Shown: positions 48,275 through 58,020, counted from the stretch's first letter. The stretch is 64,000 nucleotides of DNA from Veillonella intestinalis (GCF_943193155.1 NZ_CALPDB010000006.1:173611-237610), one strand, 5' to 3'. Numbers and translations: made by a program. The notes: generated from the sequence alone by a model not told the origin.

Positions 48275-49072
48275 TTAAAAAATAAAGAAATAAATCATAG
48301 CCACAAAAGCTACAGCAAAGCGATAATAAGCAAAACCTGCTAATGACGATTTATTTAAGAATTTCAAGAACCATACAATGGATAAGTACGCAAATACAAA
48401 AGCAGTTACAAAACCAATGAGGAACATTACAAAGTCAGACCAATACAATTGATCAATGATTTTCAACAAATCATAAATACAAGCAATCAACATAATTGGC
48501 ACTGCCATAATAAAGGAAAAATCTGCCGCTGCCTTACGGCTAACCCCTAAGATTAAGCCCCCTGCAATGGTAGAACCAGAGCGAGAAAATCCAGGCCATA
48601 AAGACAATACTTGGAATAAACCAATTAACAAGCATTGATACATGCTTAAATGATCCACTGTATGAGTGGTAATAGGTCGATGATATTTTTCAGCTAGTAG
48701 CATGAAAAGACCGCCTATAATTAAGCCTATAATAACTGTGCCTGGTGAAAATAAATTATTCTTAATAAACGAATGACCTAAATAGCCAATCCCCATAGCT
48801 GGCAACATGCCAAAGAAAATATGAGCTAAGGACAAACCATTCGTGCGCACCCAATTCTCACGTCGCAACATAGTCATAAACTTTTCACGATAAAAAAGAA
48901 ATACTGATAAAATAGCCCCGAGCTGAATAAACACTTCAAATACACTAGCCCGCTCACCAGTAAAGCCTAAAAAGTCACCTACTAAAATCATGTGCCCCGT
49001 ACTAGAGACTGGCAAAAATTCCGTTGCCCCTTCTACAATGCCTAGTATAAAGGCAATAATATTTTGATCCAT
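48275..49072 (-). CDS. uppP: undecaprenyl-diphosphatase
   Basis: The 265-residue, eight-helix protein has both BacA/UppP boxes: EGATEFLPVSSTGHMILV at 15-32 and PGFSRSGSTIAGGLILGVSR near 159-178. It recycles undecaprenyl pyrophosphate for peptidoglycan and other envelope polymers and confers bacitracin tolerance. A single-gene unit. Confidence 0.96.
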   Translation of the reverse strand: MDQNIIAFILGIVEGATEFLPVSSTGHMILVGDFLGFTGERASVFEVFIQLGAILSVFLFYREKFMTMLRRENWVRTNGLSLAHIFFGMLPAMGIGYLGHSFIKNNLFSPGTVIIGLIIGGLFMLLAEKYHRPITTHTVDHLSMYQCLLIGLFQVLSLWPGFSRSGSTIAGGLILGVSRKAAADFSFIMAVPIMLIACIYDLLKIIDQLYWSDFVMFLIGFVTAFVFAYLSIVWFLKFLNKSSLAGFAYYRFAVAFVAMIYFFIF

Positions 49073-49345
49073 TATTACACCTCAATTACCAAATCGCAAG
49101 TTAACACCTAGACCTTTGTCTAATCCTTAACGCTAACGCCTTATGTTAAAGTCTTACATTACAGCCTTATATTAAAACCTTATATTAAAACCTTATGCTA
49201 AAACTTTATACAAAGACCTTCCGCTTCAGCTATTGTACACAACCTGTACAACAGCCTATTCATTATATTCTTTTTAGCAGAATTTCTCAATGTTAATTTG
49301 TATTTTACTGTCAATAATTGAAAAACATTCAATTTTTTGCCATTT

Positions 49346-50533
49346 TTACGACACTTTGCCTTCTTTAAAGGTAAAAATCGTAATTTCCCGAGGACAATTA
49401 TAACGAACTGGGAACCAATGACCTGTGCCATTATTTACATAGCCATACTTCCAACTATCACGATACATACCTTTAAAGTACTTAGTGCCAACAGGTACCA
49501 ATGGCGTATCGCCTACTACAATCTGTCCACCATGAGTATGCCCAGACAAGGTAACTGGAATATCATGCGCAAAAGCATTTTCGATAAAGTCAGGATGATG
49601 CGCTAGCAAAATAACAAAAGCCTCTGATGGCACATTAGCAAGCGCTTCTTTTAAGTATACTTCACGCTGTTCCCCTGTGCGCTCAAAAGAGTACTCTACC
49701 CCCGCCAAATATACAGGCCACGAACCACCGCTTAAACGCAAGGATGAATTCCGATGCATCCGCATAGAAATTTTACTAAACGCCTCTAACACAAGTGGTA
49801 AATTTTTAAAATATTCGTGATTACCTAATATATAATCAATGCCATCAGGAATTTTAGGGAATAATTCTTCTAAACGACCACATAAAGGATTTAGCCATTC
49901 TAATTCATCAATTAAGTCCCCTGTAATAACTAAGCGATCTGGCTTTTCAGCTAAAACAGCTTCTGTAATTTTATCAAAATCATGTAAATCAATAAATGGG
50001 CCAATGTGCACATCACTAATTTGTGCTAATTTATAGCCTTTTAAATATTCGGGTAAACTGCGGAATACCAAATCAACATGATTAACTTCTAATTCTTTAG
50101 CACCTTCATAGGCTCTAACTACGCCACCCCCAGCTGTCACAGCTGGTACAGCCCAAAGGGCATTTCTAAGAAATCGACGCCGACTATCTTGTTCTTCGTC
50201 AGTAGTTTGCTGTGCTCGCCAATTTACCGCCGCTACAACTAGTGCTAACGGAATCATAATAATAAAACACACACCGAGTCCTAATAATAAACCATAAGAG
50301 CCAATCGCCCAGTGCTTCCACCATTCATATAATGCAGTATCAAAAATTTGTACCTGCGCCAACTGATAGTACGTAGTTCCCCCAATAGCTAGCACTTGTA
50401 CCGCCACTAACCCCCAAAACCATAATGCACGCCTTGCTACTTTAGTTACCCGTACAATTAAATACGAATTAACAAACACAATTAATAATACAATGAGCGT
50501 TGTCATGGCTAAAAACATAAAACGCGCGGACAT
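49346..50533 (-). CDS. membrane-anchored metallophosphoesterase (YkuE-like)
   Basis: The 395-residue protein has four N-terminal membrane helices and then, from about residue 165, a calcineurin-type phosphoesterase domain. The metal motifs are ISDVHIGPF, TGDLIDE, GNHEYF, LAHHPDF and LSGHTHGGQ. Related proteins act on phospholipids or UDP-lipid intermediates, but the substrate here is open. AGGTAGGTGAG precedes the ATG. Confidence 0.9.
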   Translation of the reverse strand: MSARFMFLAMTTLIVLLIVFVNSYLIVRVTKVARRALWFWGLVAVQVLAIGGTTYYQLAQVQIFDTALYEWWKHWAIGSYGLLLGLGVCFIIMIPLALVVAAVNWRAQQTTDEEQDSRRRFLRNALWAVPAVTAGGGVVRAYEGAKELEVNHVDLVFRSLPEYLKGYKLAQISDVHIGPFIDLHDFDKITEAVLAEKPDRLVITGDLIDELEWLNPLCGRLEELFPKIPDGIDYILGNHEYFKNLPLVLEAFSKISMRMHRNSSLRLSGGSWPVYLAGVEYSFERTGEQREVYLKEALANVPSEAFVILLAHHPDFIENAFAHDIPVTLSGHTHGGQIVVGDTPLVPVGTKYFKGMYRDSWKYGYVNNGTGHWFPVRYNCPREITIFTFKEGKVS

Positions 50534-50590
50534 TCTCTCACCTACCTATCAACAATAATTAAATCTATAATTCATTTCACAATTCATAGT

Positions 50591-51733
50591 TTATATTTCA
50601 TGCGTTTGACAATATACTGTCAATTTTCCATGTGGTCCAGCCCAAGGTAAATCTATAAAGTCTTCAGGTGCCACCCAGCGCCACTCGGCATGGTCATCAA
50701 AAAGGAAATTAACTGCAGTGTCACGCTGCTCTTGTTGCCACCGCCCTACATAGGCTTCCATATCCCAACAGCGATGGGAAAATACATGTCGCAAAGTAGC
50801 TATACAAGAGTCTTGCCACTGAATAGTTGCGCCTTGTTCTTCCCAATAAGCCTTTAAAGGATCTAAACCAATCAAAGGCAATTCTTTTTTGTCTTGCACC
50901 AATGCGTCCCTTGGTACTTCTACATTAGGAAATTCCCACATAGAGTGAAGCAAACCTTTACTGGGGCGGCGATGCAATAAATAAGCCCCTTCTTCATTTT
51001 GAATTAGTCCAGTAATTACTGAACTAATGGGCACTGCTTTTTTCACAATGCGCACAGGCAACTCAGTCGCTATCCCTAAGGCATCGGCCTTGCACCAACG
51101 CCGTAAAGGACAACCTTCACAACGCGGGGCTTTTGGAATACAAACTCGTGCGCCAAAATCCATTAAAGCTTGATTAAAATCACCAGGTCTATCATATGGC
51201 AACGTTTCATCAACCAAAGCAGCGATTGCTTTTTTACCAGCTGTGCGCATAATGTCCTCTTGCACGGCGTATAATCTAGCATATACACGAAGTACATTAC
51301 CATCTATCGCCGCTTCTCGTTGATTAAAAGCGACTGATAAAATCGCCCCTGCCGTATAAGCGCCAACACCTTTTAAGCTTTCAACCTCTTTACGAGTCTT
51401 GGGAATCTCGCCACCATATTTATTCATAACTTCTTGAACGCCTAAGCGTAAATTGCGAGCCCTTGAATAATAGCCAAGACCTTGCCAAGCTTTAACAACC
51501 GTATCTTCATCAGCAGCCGCTAATGCTTCCTTAGTAGGAAATTGGGTCATCCAATTTTCGTAATATGGTCTCATCGCTTCGATCCGCGTTTGCTGTGACA
51601 TAATTTCAGAAACCCAAATACAATAGGGATCCTTTGTCTTTCGCCAAGGCAAATCACGTTTATTCAAATCATACCAATGCAATAACTCAGAAGTCCATTC
51701 AACTTCTGTAGTCGACATATTCGCTCTATTCAC
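50591..51733 (-). CDS. mutY: A/G-specific adenine glycosylase
   Basis: The 380-residue protein has the HhH-GPD fold (LKGVGAYTAGAILSVAF), catalytic Glu43 in SEIMSQQTR and Asp144 in AIDGNVLRVYARL. The 4Fe-4S loop has Cys198, Cys205, Cys208 and Cys214 (C-x6-C-x2-C-x5-C). A C-terminal MutT-like domain follows. It removes adenine opposite 8-oxoguanine. Its GTG start overlaps the last base of the nudix gene stop, so mutY and this nucleotide-pool hydrolase are coupled. Confidence 0.95.
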   Translation of the reverse strand: MNRANMSTTEVEWTSELLHWYDLNKRDLPWRKTKDPYCIWVSEIMSQQTRIEAMRPYYENWMTQFPTKEALAAADEDTVVKAWQGLGYYSRARNLRLGVQEVMNKYGGEIPKTRKEVESLKGVGAYTAGAILSVAFNQREAAIDGNVLRVYARLYAVQEDIMRTAGKKAIAALVDETLPYDRPGDFNQALMDFGARVCIPKAPRCEGCPLRRWCKADALGIATELPVRIVKKAVPISSVITGLIQNEEGAYLLHRRPSKGLLHSMWEFPNVEVPRDALVQDKKELPLIGLDPLKAYWEEQGATIQWQDSCIATLRHVFSHRCWDMEAYVGRWQQEQRDTAVNFLFDDHAEWRWVAPEDFIDLPWAGPHGKLTVYCQTHEI

Positions 51734-52263
51734 TAATTACGTTCCTTTCGCAAACAAGCTGTAATAGCTTCTATGGTCTCAAATTCTTCAATCGTATCAA
51801 CATAGGTATTTTCAGCTAATTTTACTTCATCATTATCCTTGCCAAAAATGAGCAATGTATGGAGTAGCTTACCAGCTAATACTTCAGGAATCCACGTATC
51901 ATCGCCTTTCCACATCAGTTCATAAGGGATGTCTGAAAAAGAAAACCATTGCGGCTCCATTTCTTCACTTTCTAGTGGTAAACCTTCGTACTGTTTAACA
52001 ATATATGTATAATTAAGATGATTTAATGTTTCTTCATAGGGAAACTGGAAATTCATAATGGCTACCGGTATTAAGTCTTCTGGGTTTACGATTAATGACA
52101 CTTCTTCAAAGATTTCACGGACTGCACATTGCCGAAATGTTTCATCCTCCTGTTTTTTACCACCAAAACCATTATATTTACCGGCTCCAAAGCCTCGTTT
52201 CTTACGACCTAATAAAATTTCTTGCTTATCATTTATAATTAAGCACAAGGTAGTAGGTTTCAT
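51733..52263 (-). CDS. nudix hydrolase, MTH1/MutT-like
   Basis: The 176-residue protein has the nudix box GFGGKKQEDETFRQC...REIFEEVSL near residues 34-61, which follows Gx5Ex7REUxEExGU except Ser for the last Gly. KYNGFGGK and LNYTYIVKQYEG resemble MTH1-like enzymes that hydrolyse oxidised purine triphosphates. Coupling to mutY supports a role in the 8-oxoguanine defence. GTGAGGAG lies before the ATG. Confidence 0.88.
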   Translation of the reverse strand: MKPTTLCLIINDKQEILLGRKKRGFGAGKYNGFGGKKQEDETFRQCAVREIFEEVSLIVNPEDLIPVAIMNFQFPYEETLNHLNYTYIVKQYEGLPLESEEMEPQWFSFSDIPYELMWKGDDTWIPEVLAGKLLHTLLIFGKDNDEVKLAENTYVDTIEEFETIEAITACLRKERN

Positions 52264-52429
52264 ACAAACTCCTCACTAAGCATTCTCCTATATTTGCGAA
52301 TGCTTATTACTCTACTTTTATTATTATAATCATTATATAGAAATTTTTAAAATTATCTATACTAATTAATTATATCATACTGCCCAAAAGTCCCAACCTG
52401 TGATAGTATTAAATAAGAGAGGTGCACTT

Positions 52430-53197
52430 ATGAACGAACCACTAATATTTAATATCGCTATAGGCCGTAGTAAACCTGAAAATATTCGCCATCGTGAAGT
52501 AGCCTGTCCCTTCTGTACTGTCGATCAATTAACCAATATATTAGAAACAGAAGATGATATTATTTGGCTTATGAACAAATATCCTGTATTAGAACGAACT
52601 TGGCCTACAGTTATCATTGAAACCCATGATTGCTTTAGTGAGTATTCACGCTATACGCCTGAGCAAGCGGAAAAAGTTCTAGCCTTTTCATTGCATAAAT
52701 GGCAAGAAACTATGGAACGTGACGAATTTAAATCTGTACTCTATTTCAAAAATTTCGGCCCTATGTCAGGCGGCTCCATTCGCCATCCACACAGCCAAAT
52801 TATTGGTCTTTACGACTATGACTATCGGCAAGATATTAAAGAACATCATTTTGAAGGACCCATCTTAAAAGAAGATCCAAACTTAGTAATTACCCTATCG
52901 AGCCAACCAATTATTGGCTTCTTCGAATTTAATATGAAGTTTAACCAACAAACGTCCTTAGCCTTAATGAGTCGTCGCATACAACAACTACTTCAATATA
53001 TATTGACAGATTTTTCTAAACATAGTGGCTCCTATAACTTATTCTTCTACGATTTGCATACCGATTCACAGTATGTTAAAATAGTACCTCGTTATATTAC
53101 TTCGCCTCTATATGTAGGCTATTCAATTAGCCAAATTAGTAATACAGAGCGCATTGAGCAAGTCAAAGAGGAACTAAATCGAGACTTTTTCAAATAG
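52430..53197 (+). CDS. GalT/HIT-fold DUF4931-like protein
   Basis: The 255-residue protein begins CPFC at about residue 26 and has the HIT-type triad segment SGGSIRHPHSQIIGLYD, typical of the galactose-1-phosphate uridylyltransferase superfamily. It is shorter than GalT and lacks neighbouring Leloir genes, so a general nucleotidyl-transferase or hydrolase activity is the most one can say. I chose the ATG at 52430 preceded by GAGAGGTG. It is the first of three plus-strand genes. Confidence 0.8.
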   Translation: MNEPLIFNIAIGRSKPENIRHREVACPFCTVDQLTNILETEDDIIWLMNKYPVLERTWPTVIIETHDCFSEYSRYTPEQAEKVLAFSLHKWQETMERDEFKSVLYFKNFGPMSGGSIRHPHSQIIGLYDYDYRQDIKEHHFEGPILKEDPNLVITLSSQPIIGFFEFNMKFNQQTSLALMSRRIQQLLQYILTDFSKHSGSYNLFFYDLHTDSQYVKIVPRYITSPLYVGYSISQISNTERIEQVKEELNRDFFK

Positions 53198-53235
53198 TAC
53201 AATTAAGTAAACTTCCATTATTTTAAGGAGAACCT

Positions 53236-53970
53236 ATGAAAATTTTTGCCATTGGCGATCTTCATTTTTCAGGAGAACCACCTACTAAGCCAATGGATGT
53301 GTTTGGCCCCCATTGGCAAAATCATCGTGACCGAATTATTACAGCTTGGCAGGAACAAGTAAGTCCAGAAGATATCGTCTTTGTTGTAGGGGATATTTCC
53401 TGGGCTTTAAAATTGGAGGAAGCCGTCCCTGATTTACAAACAATCGCCAATTTACCTGGACAAATTTATTTAATTCGTGGCAATCATGACTATTGGTGGA
53501 GTAGTGCTAATAAAATGAATGCTGCTCTAAATCATAGCCTTACCTTTTTACAAGGTCATGGCACGGCTGTAAACAATATTGCTTTTGGAGGCACACGCGG
53601 TTACTTATGCCCCCGTGATACATCCTTCAATGAAGATTCGGATACTTCCATTTACGCTCGCGAGTTACTTCGCACTGAAGCAGCTTTACAAGAAATGGAA
53701 AAAGCCCTATCAAACTATGAAAAGACTAGCGCAAATCAAAAAGTATTACCTACTCTGCGCATTTTATTATTACACTATCCCCCATTTAATGATAAAAATG
53801 AAGCGAGTGGTTTTACCGATTTATTGGCTAACTATAAAGTCGACCACTGTATTTTTGGTCATTTACATGATAAAACATCCTTTGAACGTATACCTGACCA
53901 TTTTGGCAACACACAATTACATTTAGTATCTGCTGATTTTATGAATTTTAAACTAAAACAAATTATATAG
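53236..53970 (+). CDS. cytoplasmic metallophosphoesterase
   Basis: The 244-residue calcineurin-type phosphoesterase has IGDLHFSGEPP at the start, then VGDISWAL, RGNHDYWW, LLLHYPPF and CIFGHLHDK in the expected order. It belongs to the soluble predicted phosphohydrolase group (COG1768-like). The substrate is unknown. AAGGAG precedes the ATG, 38 bases after the previous gene, suggesting co-transcription. Confidence 0.88.
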   Translation: MKIFAIGDLHFSGEPPTKPMDVFGPHWQNHRDRIITAWQEQVSPEDIVFVVGDISWALKLEEAVPDLQTIANLPGQIYLIRGNHDYWWSSANKMNAALNHSLTFLQGHGTAVNNIAFGGTRGYLCPRDTSFNEDSDTSIYARELLRTEAALQEMEKALSNYEKTSANQKVLPTLRILLLHYPPFNDKNEASGFTDLLANYKVDHCIFGHLHDKTSFERIPDHFGNTQLHLVSADFMNFKLKQII

Positions 53971-53983
53971 CGAAAGCAAGGTA

Positions 53984-54105
53984 TATAACTAATACAATTC
54001 ATCATAACTAATACAATTCATATAACTAATACAATTCATATAACTAACACAATTCATATAACTAACACAATTCATATAACTATCACAATTCATATAACTA
54101 ACACA
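53984..54105. repeat. 18-bp tandem repeat array
   Basis: Nearly seven copies of TATAACTAATACAATTCA, with TAACAC and TATCAC variants and one 19-base copy, fill the gap between the phosphoesterase and the 76-residue gene. No unique spacers separate the copies. Confidence 0.9.
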
Positions 54106-54143
54106 GAGTATATAATATAAAACTAAGAATATAAGGAGCGAAT

Positions 54144-54374
54144 ATGAGTCGAATCCATAAAGAACATTTACAAGCCGGCTATATTTTTGGCGATACGGCT
54201 AACGAAGAATATGTGTATCTACCTGCTGGTGAAGTCGGTGTAGACCACCCTATGTGTGTCCTAGAGCGTCAAGGCAGTTATGAAGATGTAGAGTTAGAAG
54301 AAGCGGCTCACCTCATCGACCGTTTAACGCTAAAACCTTGTAGTCATCCTAAACTAGGCAAACGTTCCTTTTAA
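54144..54374 (+). CDS. small acidic protein of unknown function
   Basis: The 76-residue protein has AAGGAGCG right before its ATG and no membrane segment. Its features are GYIFGDTANEEYVYLPAGEVG and a short C-terminal CSHPKLGKRSF tail. I do not recognise it. It lies behind the tandem repeat and before a strong terminator, so it is transcribed with or close to the phosphoesterase. Confidence 0.65.
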   Translation: MSRIHKEHLQAGYIFGDTANEEYVYLPAGEVGVDHPMCVLERQGSYEDVELEEAAHLIDRLTLKPCSHPKLGKRSF

Positions 54375-54427
54375 AAGCTGGGATTAGGTTCACAAAGTTT
54401 TAGAATAAAATATACTATAATAGCACA

Positions 54428-54478
54428 AAAAAGCTGTAACAAACTGATGGCCAAAGCCACGTTTTGTTACAGCTTTTA
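54428..54478. terminator. bidirectional terminator
   Basis: AAAAGCTGTAACAAA (from about 54429) pairs with TTTTGTTACAGCTTTT (to 54477). It lies between the convergent 76-residue gene and the YkvA-like gene. Confidence 0.85.
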
Positions 54479-54505
54479 TATTAGTAAGTTATACTTACCA
54501 CAATT

Positions 54506-54850
54506 TTAATCTTCCGAACCAAACGGCACTAATTTTTGAGCCTGTTCACGATGCATTGGTTTAATTGAACGATTAGCCACTTTAAAGGCTAACGCGATAA
54601 CAGCCGCATCATCTACCCAACCAAGACCTGGGATACGATCCGAAATCACATCAATTGGTAAAATCAAATACCCTAAAGCCCCTGCAATAATAGCTTTTAC
54701 ATATTTTGGGGTATCTGGATCACGAAAACAATAGAATAGAATACATGCGCGACGTAAAAATGCTACATTTTTACCAATCCCGCTAGCAAAGCGTAAAAAC
54801 TTAGATGACGAAAAAAACTTCGCGTACTTTAATAACTTTAAAGGACTCAT
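54506..54850 (-). CDS. YkvA/DUF1232 family protein
   Basis: The 114-residue protein contains the DUF1232 motif LGYLILPIDVISDRIPGLGW followed by VDDAAVIALAF at about residues 59-89. The function of this membrane-associated family is unknown. TAGGAGTGAG precedes the ATG. It follows the repeat protein by 46 bases. Confidence 0.88.
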   Translation of the reverse strand: MSPLKLLKYAKFFSSSKFLRFASGIGKNVAFLRRACILFYCFRDPDTPKYVKAIIAGALGYLILPIDVISDRIPGLGWVDDAAVIALAFKVANRSIKPMHREQAQKLVPFGSED

Positions 54851-54896
54851 TAAAACTCACTCCTATATACTACGGTACTTAGCCTGACTTACTAAA

Positions 54897-56288
54897 TTAT
54901 TTTTGTAATTTAGATTTGGCTTCATCAACAGTTTCTTCTACTTTGCCTTTTACTTCTTCCGCTTTATCTTTAGCTTTATCAGCTAAATCACTCGCTTTAT
55001 CAGCTAATTCTTCTTTTTTATCTTTTGCTAAATCAGCTAAGTCACTAGCCTTATCTTTAGCTTTATCAGCTAAATCACTCGCTTTATCAGCTAATTCTTC
55101 TTTTTTATCTTTTGCTAAATCAGCTAAGTCACTAGCCTTATCTTTAGCTTTATCAGCTAAATCACTCGCTTTATCGGCTAATTCCTCTTTTTTGTCTTTT
55201 GCTAAATCAGCTAAATCGCTAGCCTTATCTTTAGCTTTATCGGCTAAATCACTTGCTTTATCAGCTAATTCTTCTTTTTTATCTTTCGCTAAATCGACTA
55301 ATTCTTCTTTTTTATCTTTTGCAGAATCTACTAAATTGCTCACTTTTTTCACAACCTCTTCTCGTTTATCACCTGCAGAAACAATAAAATCACTTACTCG
55401 TTCAACTACATCTTCTTTACGATTGCCAGCTACGGACAATAAATCACTTAATTTCCCTAATACAGTGGACTTCACATCATCAGTAGATTTTACAGCAGAG
55501 CTTGCACCACCAGCGGCTAAATCTAAAGCTGCGCCACTAACAGTCACCAATAAAGCTCCAATACCGGATAAAGCATGTTTAGCATTAGCAATATATTCTT
55601 TATCAGAATTAGCAATCGCTTTACCCGCTACACCTGCTACGGCAGCGGCAGCAACACCAAGCACTACATTTTTTAAAGAGCCAAGATTAGCTAATGTATC
55701 GCCACTAAATAATTCACTTAAATTAAGACGACTAAGACCTAAGAAATCATCTTTATTAACGCCAGCTTCTGCTAAGAAATCTTTACCTTCATCACCTAAT
55801 GGTTTGTTTCTCATTGGCGAATCCATAAGTGCTTTAATCGTCGTTTTGTTATGATCAATAATATCAGCTAAACGTTCTCTATATTCAGAGAAATCACCAG
55901 GCATAGGCATGCCACCTTCAACCCAAGTTTTAGCACATTTACCTACTGCGTACGTCAAACAGACAGCAAGGGGAATTTTAATTTTTGGATTAGGCAATAC
56001 CGATGTTAGTAAAGCACTTACTAAACTACCACCTAAACCACCGAGGAAGCCAATAATGGCACCAGCTGTTGCGGTATGACCATATACAGCGGCAATGCGA
56101 CTTACCATATACGCATCATTAGCAATTAAAGCTGTCGTACTAAGTTTTGGTGCCATCACAAGCACGCCAGCACGTGCTGCAGCCCAACGGCAAATAGTTT
56201 CAATCTCAGCATCACGATTTGCTAATTCTGCTTCTACAGCCGCTAACGTTCCCTCAGGATGAGTCATCAAATCTTTTACGTCTTCCAT
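54897..56288 (-). CDS. large repeat protein with hydrophobic core and LEA-like tail
   Basis: The 463-residue protein has three parts. Residues 1-260 hold glycine-rich hydrophobic helices (TAGAIIGFLGGLGGSLVSALL, VVLGVAAAAVAGVAGKAIA), like a DUF697-type domain. Residues 280-330 are a charged linker with DKREEVVKKVS units. A long Lys/Asp/Glu/Ala tail then consists of 29-residue repeats (units of KDKKEELADKASDLADKAKD), predicted as continuous amphipathic helix. The tail recalls LEA or apolipoprotein-like repeats. No enzyme motif is visible. AAAGGAGAGG precedes the ATG. Confidence 0.75.
   Translation of the reverse strand: MEDVKDLMTHPEGTLAAVEAELANRDAEIETICRWAAARAGVLVMAPKLSTTALIANDAYMVSRIAAVYGHTATAGAIIGFLGGLGGSLVSALLTSVLPNPKIKIPLAVCLTYAVGKCAKTWVEGGMPMPGDFSEYRERLADIIDHNKTTIKALMDSPMRNKPLGDEGKDFLAEAGVNKDDFLGLSRLNLSELFSGDTLANLGSLKNVVLGVAAAAVAGVAGKAIANSDKEYIANAKHALSGIGALLVTVSGAALDLAAGGASSAVKSTDDVKSTVLGKLSDLLSVAGNRKEDVVERVSDFIVSAGDKREEVVKKVSNLVDSAKDKKEELVDLAKDKKEELADKASDLADKAKDKASDLADLAKDKKEELADKASDLADKAKDKASDLADLAKDKKEELADKASDLADKAKDKASDLADLAKDKKEELADKASDLADKAKDKAEEVKGKVEETVDEAKSKLQK
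54964..55311 (-). repeat. 87-bp coding tandem repeat
   Basis: Four copies of 87 bases start at 54964, 55051, 55138 and 55225; the last is degenerate. Each encodes 29 residues of the helical tail. The high nucleotide identity, including third codon positions, points to recent expansion. Confidence 0.9.
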
Positions 56289-56438
56289 CTATACCTCTCC
56301 TTTATCACCTGTAAAGTTTAACAATATAATTCAATTATAGACCTTTACTATAATAATTTCTATATAAAGAAGAAAAAATCCTCTTTTTTCCTATATAAAT
56401 TATGCAAAATAGTAGAAATTAGCTCAATCTTACAAGTA

Positions 56439-57206
56439 TTACCAGCTTGTTAAGCCTCCGTCTATAGTCCAAGCTGCGCCTGTTACAAAGGATGCTTTGG
56501 AGCTTAATAAAAAGGCAATTACTTCACCAATTTCTTCTGGTTTTGCAATTCGACCCAATGGATAGTGGGTAGCCATTTCTTCCATAGCTTCTTCAAAGGT
56601 TTGATTGCTTTCTGCCAGCTGACGTGCTACTAAGGATGTATCCACATCGCCAGGACAAACACAATTTACCCGCACATTATGTACTGCCATTTCAAGAGCT
56701 AAAGATTTGGTAAAGCTTACAATAGCACCTTTAGAAGCTCCATATACAGAGCACGCTACATTCCCCTGCAAGCCGGCATCACTAGATACCGTCACAATAC
56801 TGCCTTTAGTACGCCGTAAACAAGGTGCTGCTGCTTGACATAAAAAGACAGTTCCTTTCACATTGGTGCCAATCATTTCATCGAAATCTTGCTCCGTTAC
56901 TTCATCCAATAATTCTTCTTTATAAAAACCTGCTGCCGTAACCAAAGCACTAATATCACCAAATAAACGACAAGTTTCTTCTACAATGCGACGACAATTC
57001 ATAACCTTACTTACATCGCCTTGTACAAAACGAACTTTAGAGGAAATGCGTCGTAATTTAACTACTGCTTCTTGTCCTGCCCGTTCATTGCGCCCATTAA
57101 TGACTACACACCAACCTTGTTTCAATAATAACTGTGCGGTAGCGAAGCCAATACCGGAGGTACCGCCACTAATAAGGGCTACTTGATTTTCACTATTAAT
57201 TGGCAT
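56439..57206 (-). CDS. short-chain dehydrogenase/reductase
   Basis: The 255-residue SDR has SGGTSGIGFATA (cofactor loop), VINGRNE after the second strand, DV in QGDVSK, TAAGFYKEE, a catalytic Ser in VTVSSDAG and Tyr-x3-Lys in YGASKGA. It ends FVTGAAWTIDGGL, as FabG-like enzymes do. The substrate is unknown. I prefer the ATG at 57204-57206. A GTG directly after the transporter stop also stands in frame. Confidence 0.9.
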   Translation of the reverse strand: MPINSENQVALISGGTSGIGFATAQLLLKQGWCVVINGRNERAGQEAVVKLRRISSKVRFVQGDVSKVMNCRRIVEETCRLFGDISALVTAAGFYKEELLDEVTEQDFDEMIGTNVKGTVFLCQAAAPCLRRTKGSIVTVSSDAGLQGNVACSVYGASKGAIVSFTKSLALEMAVHNVRVNCVCPGDVDTSLVARQLAESNQTFEEAMEEMATHYPLGRIAKPEEIGEVIAFLLSSKASFVTGAAWTIDGGLTSW

Positions 57207-57224
57207 ACAATCACCGTCCTTCAC

Positions 57225-58013
57225 TTACCAATGAGTCACTGCATAATCATAAGTCAATTTACAAAGCATGCTCACTGTTGTAGCAATAAACACAAAACGA
57301 ACTAAGCCTACGCCTTTTTTAATGGCTAGCCGCGAGCCCAATGTGGCTCCAATAATCTGCCCAGCGCCAGCCGATAAACCTAACACATAATCTACGTGAC
57401 CTAGTGCCAAAAATAATATTAAAGAACCTAAATTACTCGTAAAATTAAGTAACTTTGCATTACCTGAAGAATATAAAAAGTTAAACCCTGCATAGATAAA
57501 CATGAATATCAAAAAAGTACCTGTGCCAGGTCCTACAAACCCATCATAAAAGCCAAGCGTCAAAGCGCCTAATGCCAAGAGTAGTAACTTTTTCTGCGAA
57601 GCCCCTGCATAGGTAGTTACGGTGCCCCAATCTTTTTTAAATAATACAAATAAGAGAACACTAACTAATAAAACAATAATAATCGGCTTCAAATATAAAG
57701 GGGGAATGCTAATAACCAACCACGTACCTAGTAGTGAACCAATAAAGGTAATCGGCATTAACTTTTTTACGAGGGGCCATTCTACCATGCCAGACCGTGC
57801 GTAAGCAATAGACGCTGTTAACGCGCCAAATACACTAGATAATTTATTACTACCTAACGCTACACTAGGCGGTAAATTAGTCAGTAACATCGCCGGCACT
57901 GAAATTAGACCGCCACCCCCAACAATAGAATCTACAAAACCTGCTAAAGCACCTGCTACAAATAAAACTAAGGGTAGCATCAACGCAGGATCTACCATGC
58001 TTACTATATCCAT
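57225..58013 (-). CDS. TSUP (TauE/SafE) family transporter
   Basis: The 262-residue, eight-helix protein has the paired family motifs GFVDSIVGGGGLISVPAML near residues 25-43 and GFYDGFVGPGTGTFL near 151-165. TSUP proteins move sulfite, sulfoacetate or related anions. It lies eight bases after the TrpR-like regulator gene and abuts the SDR, so the three genes look like an operon. Confidence 0.9.
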   Translation of the reverse strand: MDIVSMVDPALMLPLVLFVAGALAGFVDSIVGGGGLISVPAMLLTNLPPSVALGSNKLSSVFGALTASIAYARSGMVEWPLVKKLMPITFIGSLLGTWLVISIPPLYLKPIIIVLLVSVLLFVLFKKDWGTVTTYAGASQKKLLLLALGALTLGFYDGFVGPGTGTFLIFMFIYAGFNFLYSSGNAKLLNFTSNLGSLILFLALGHVDYVLGLSAGAGQIIGATLGSRLAIKKGVGLVRFVFIATTVSMLCKLTYDYAVTHW

Positions 58014-58020
58014 ATATTCC

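Noticed and set aside
53984..54105. Possible CRISPR array
   Set aside because: The 18-base units abut each other with no unique spacers, and no cas genes are near.
54916..55854. Long plus-strand open frame of 312 codons opposite the repeat protein
   Set aside because: It is an antisense shadow of the Lys/Asp/Glu/Ala repeat tail. It has no ribosome site, its composition is low-complexity Ser/Ala/Leu, and the minus-strand gene has a good start.
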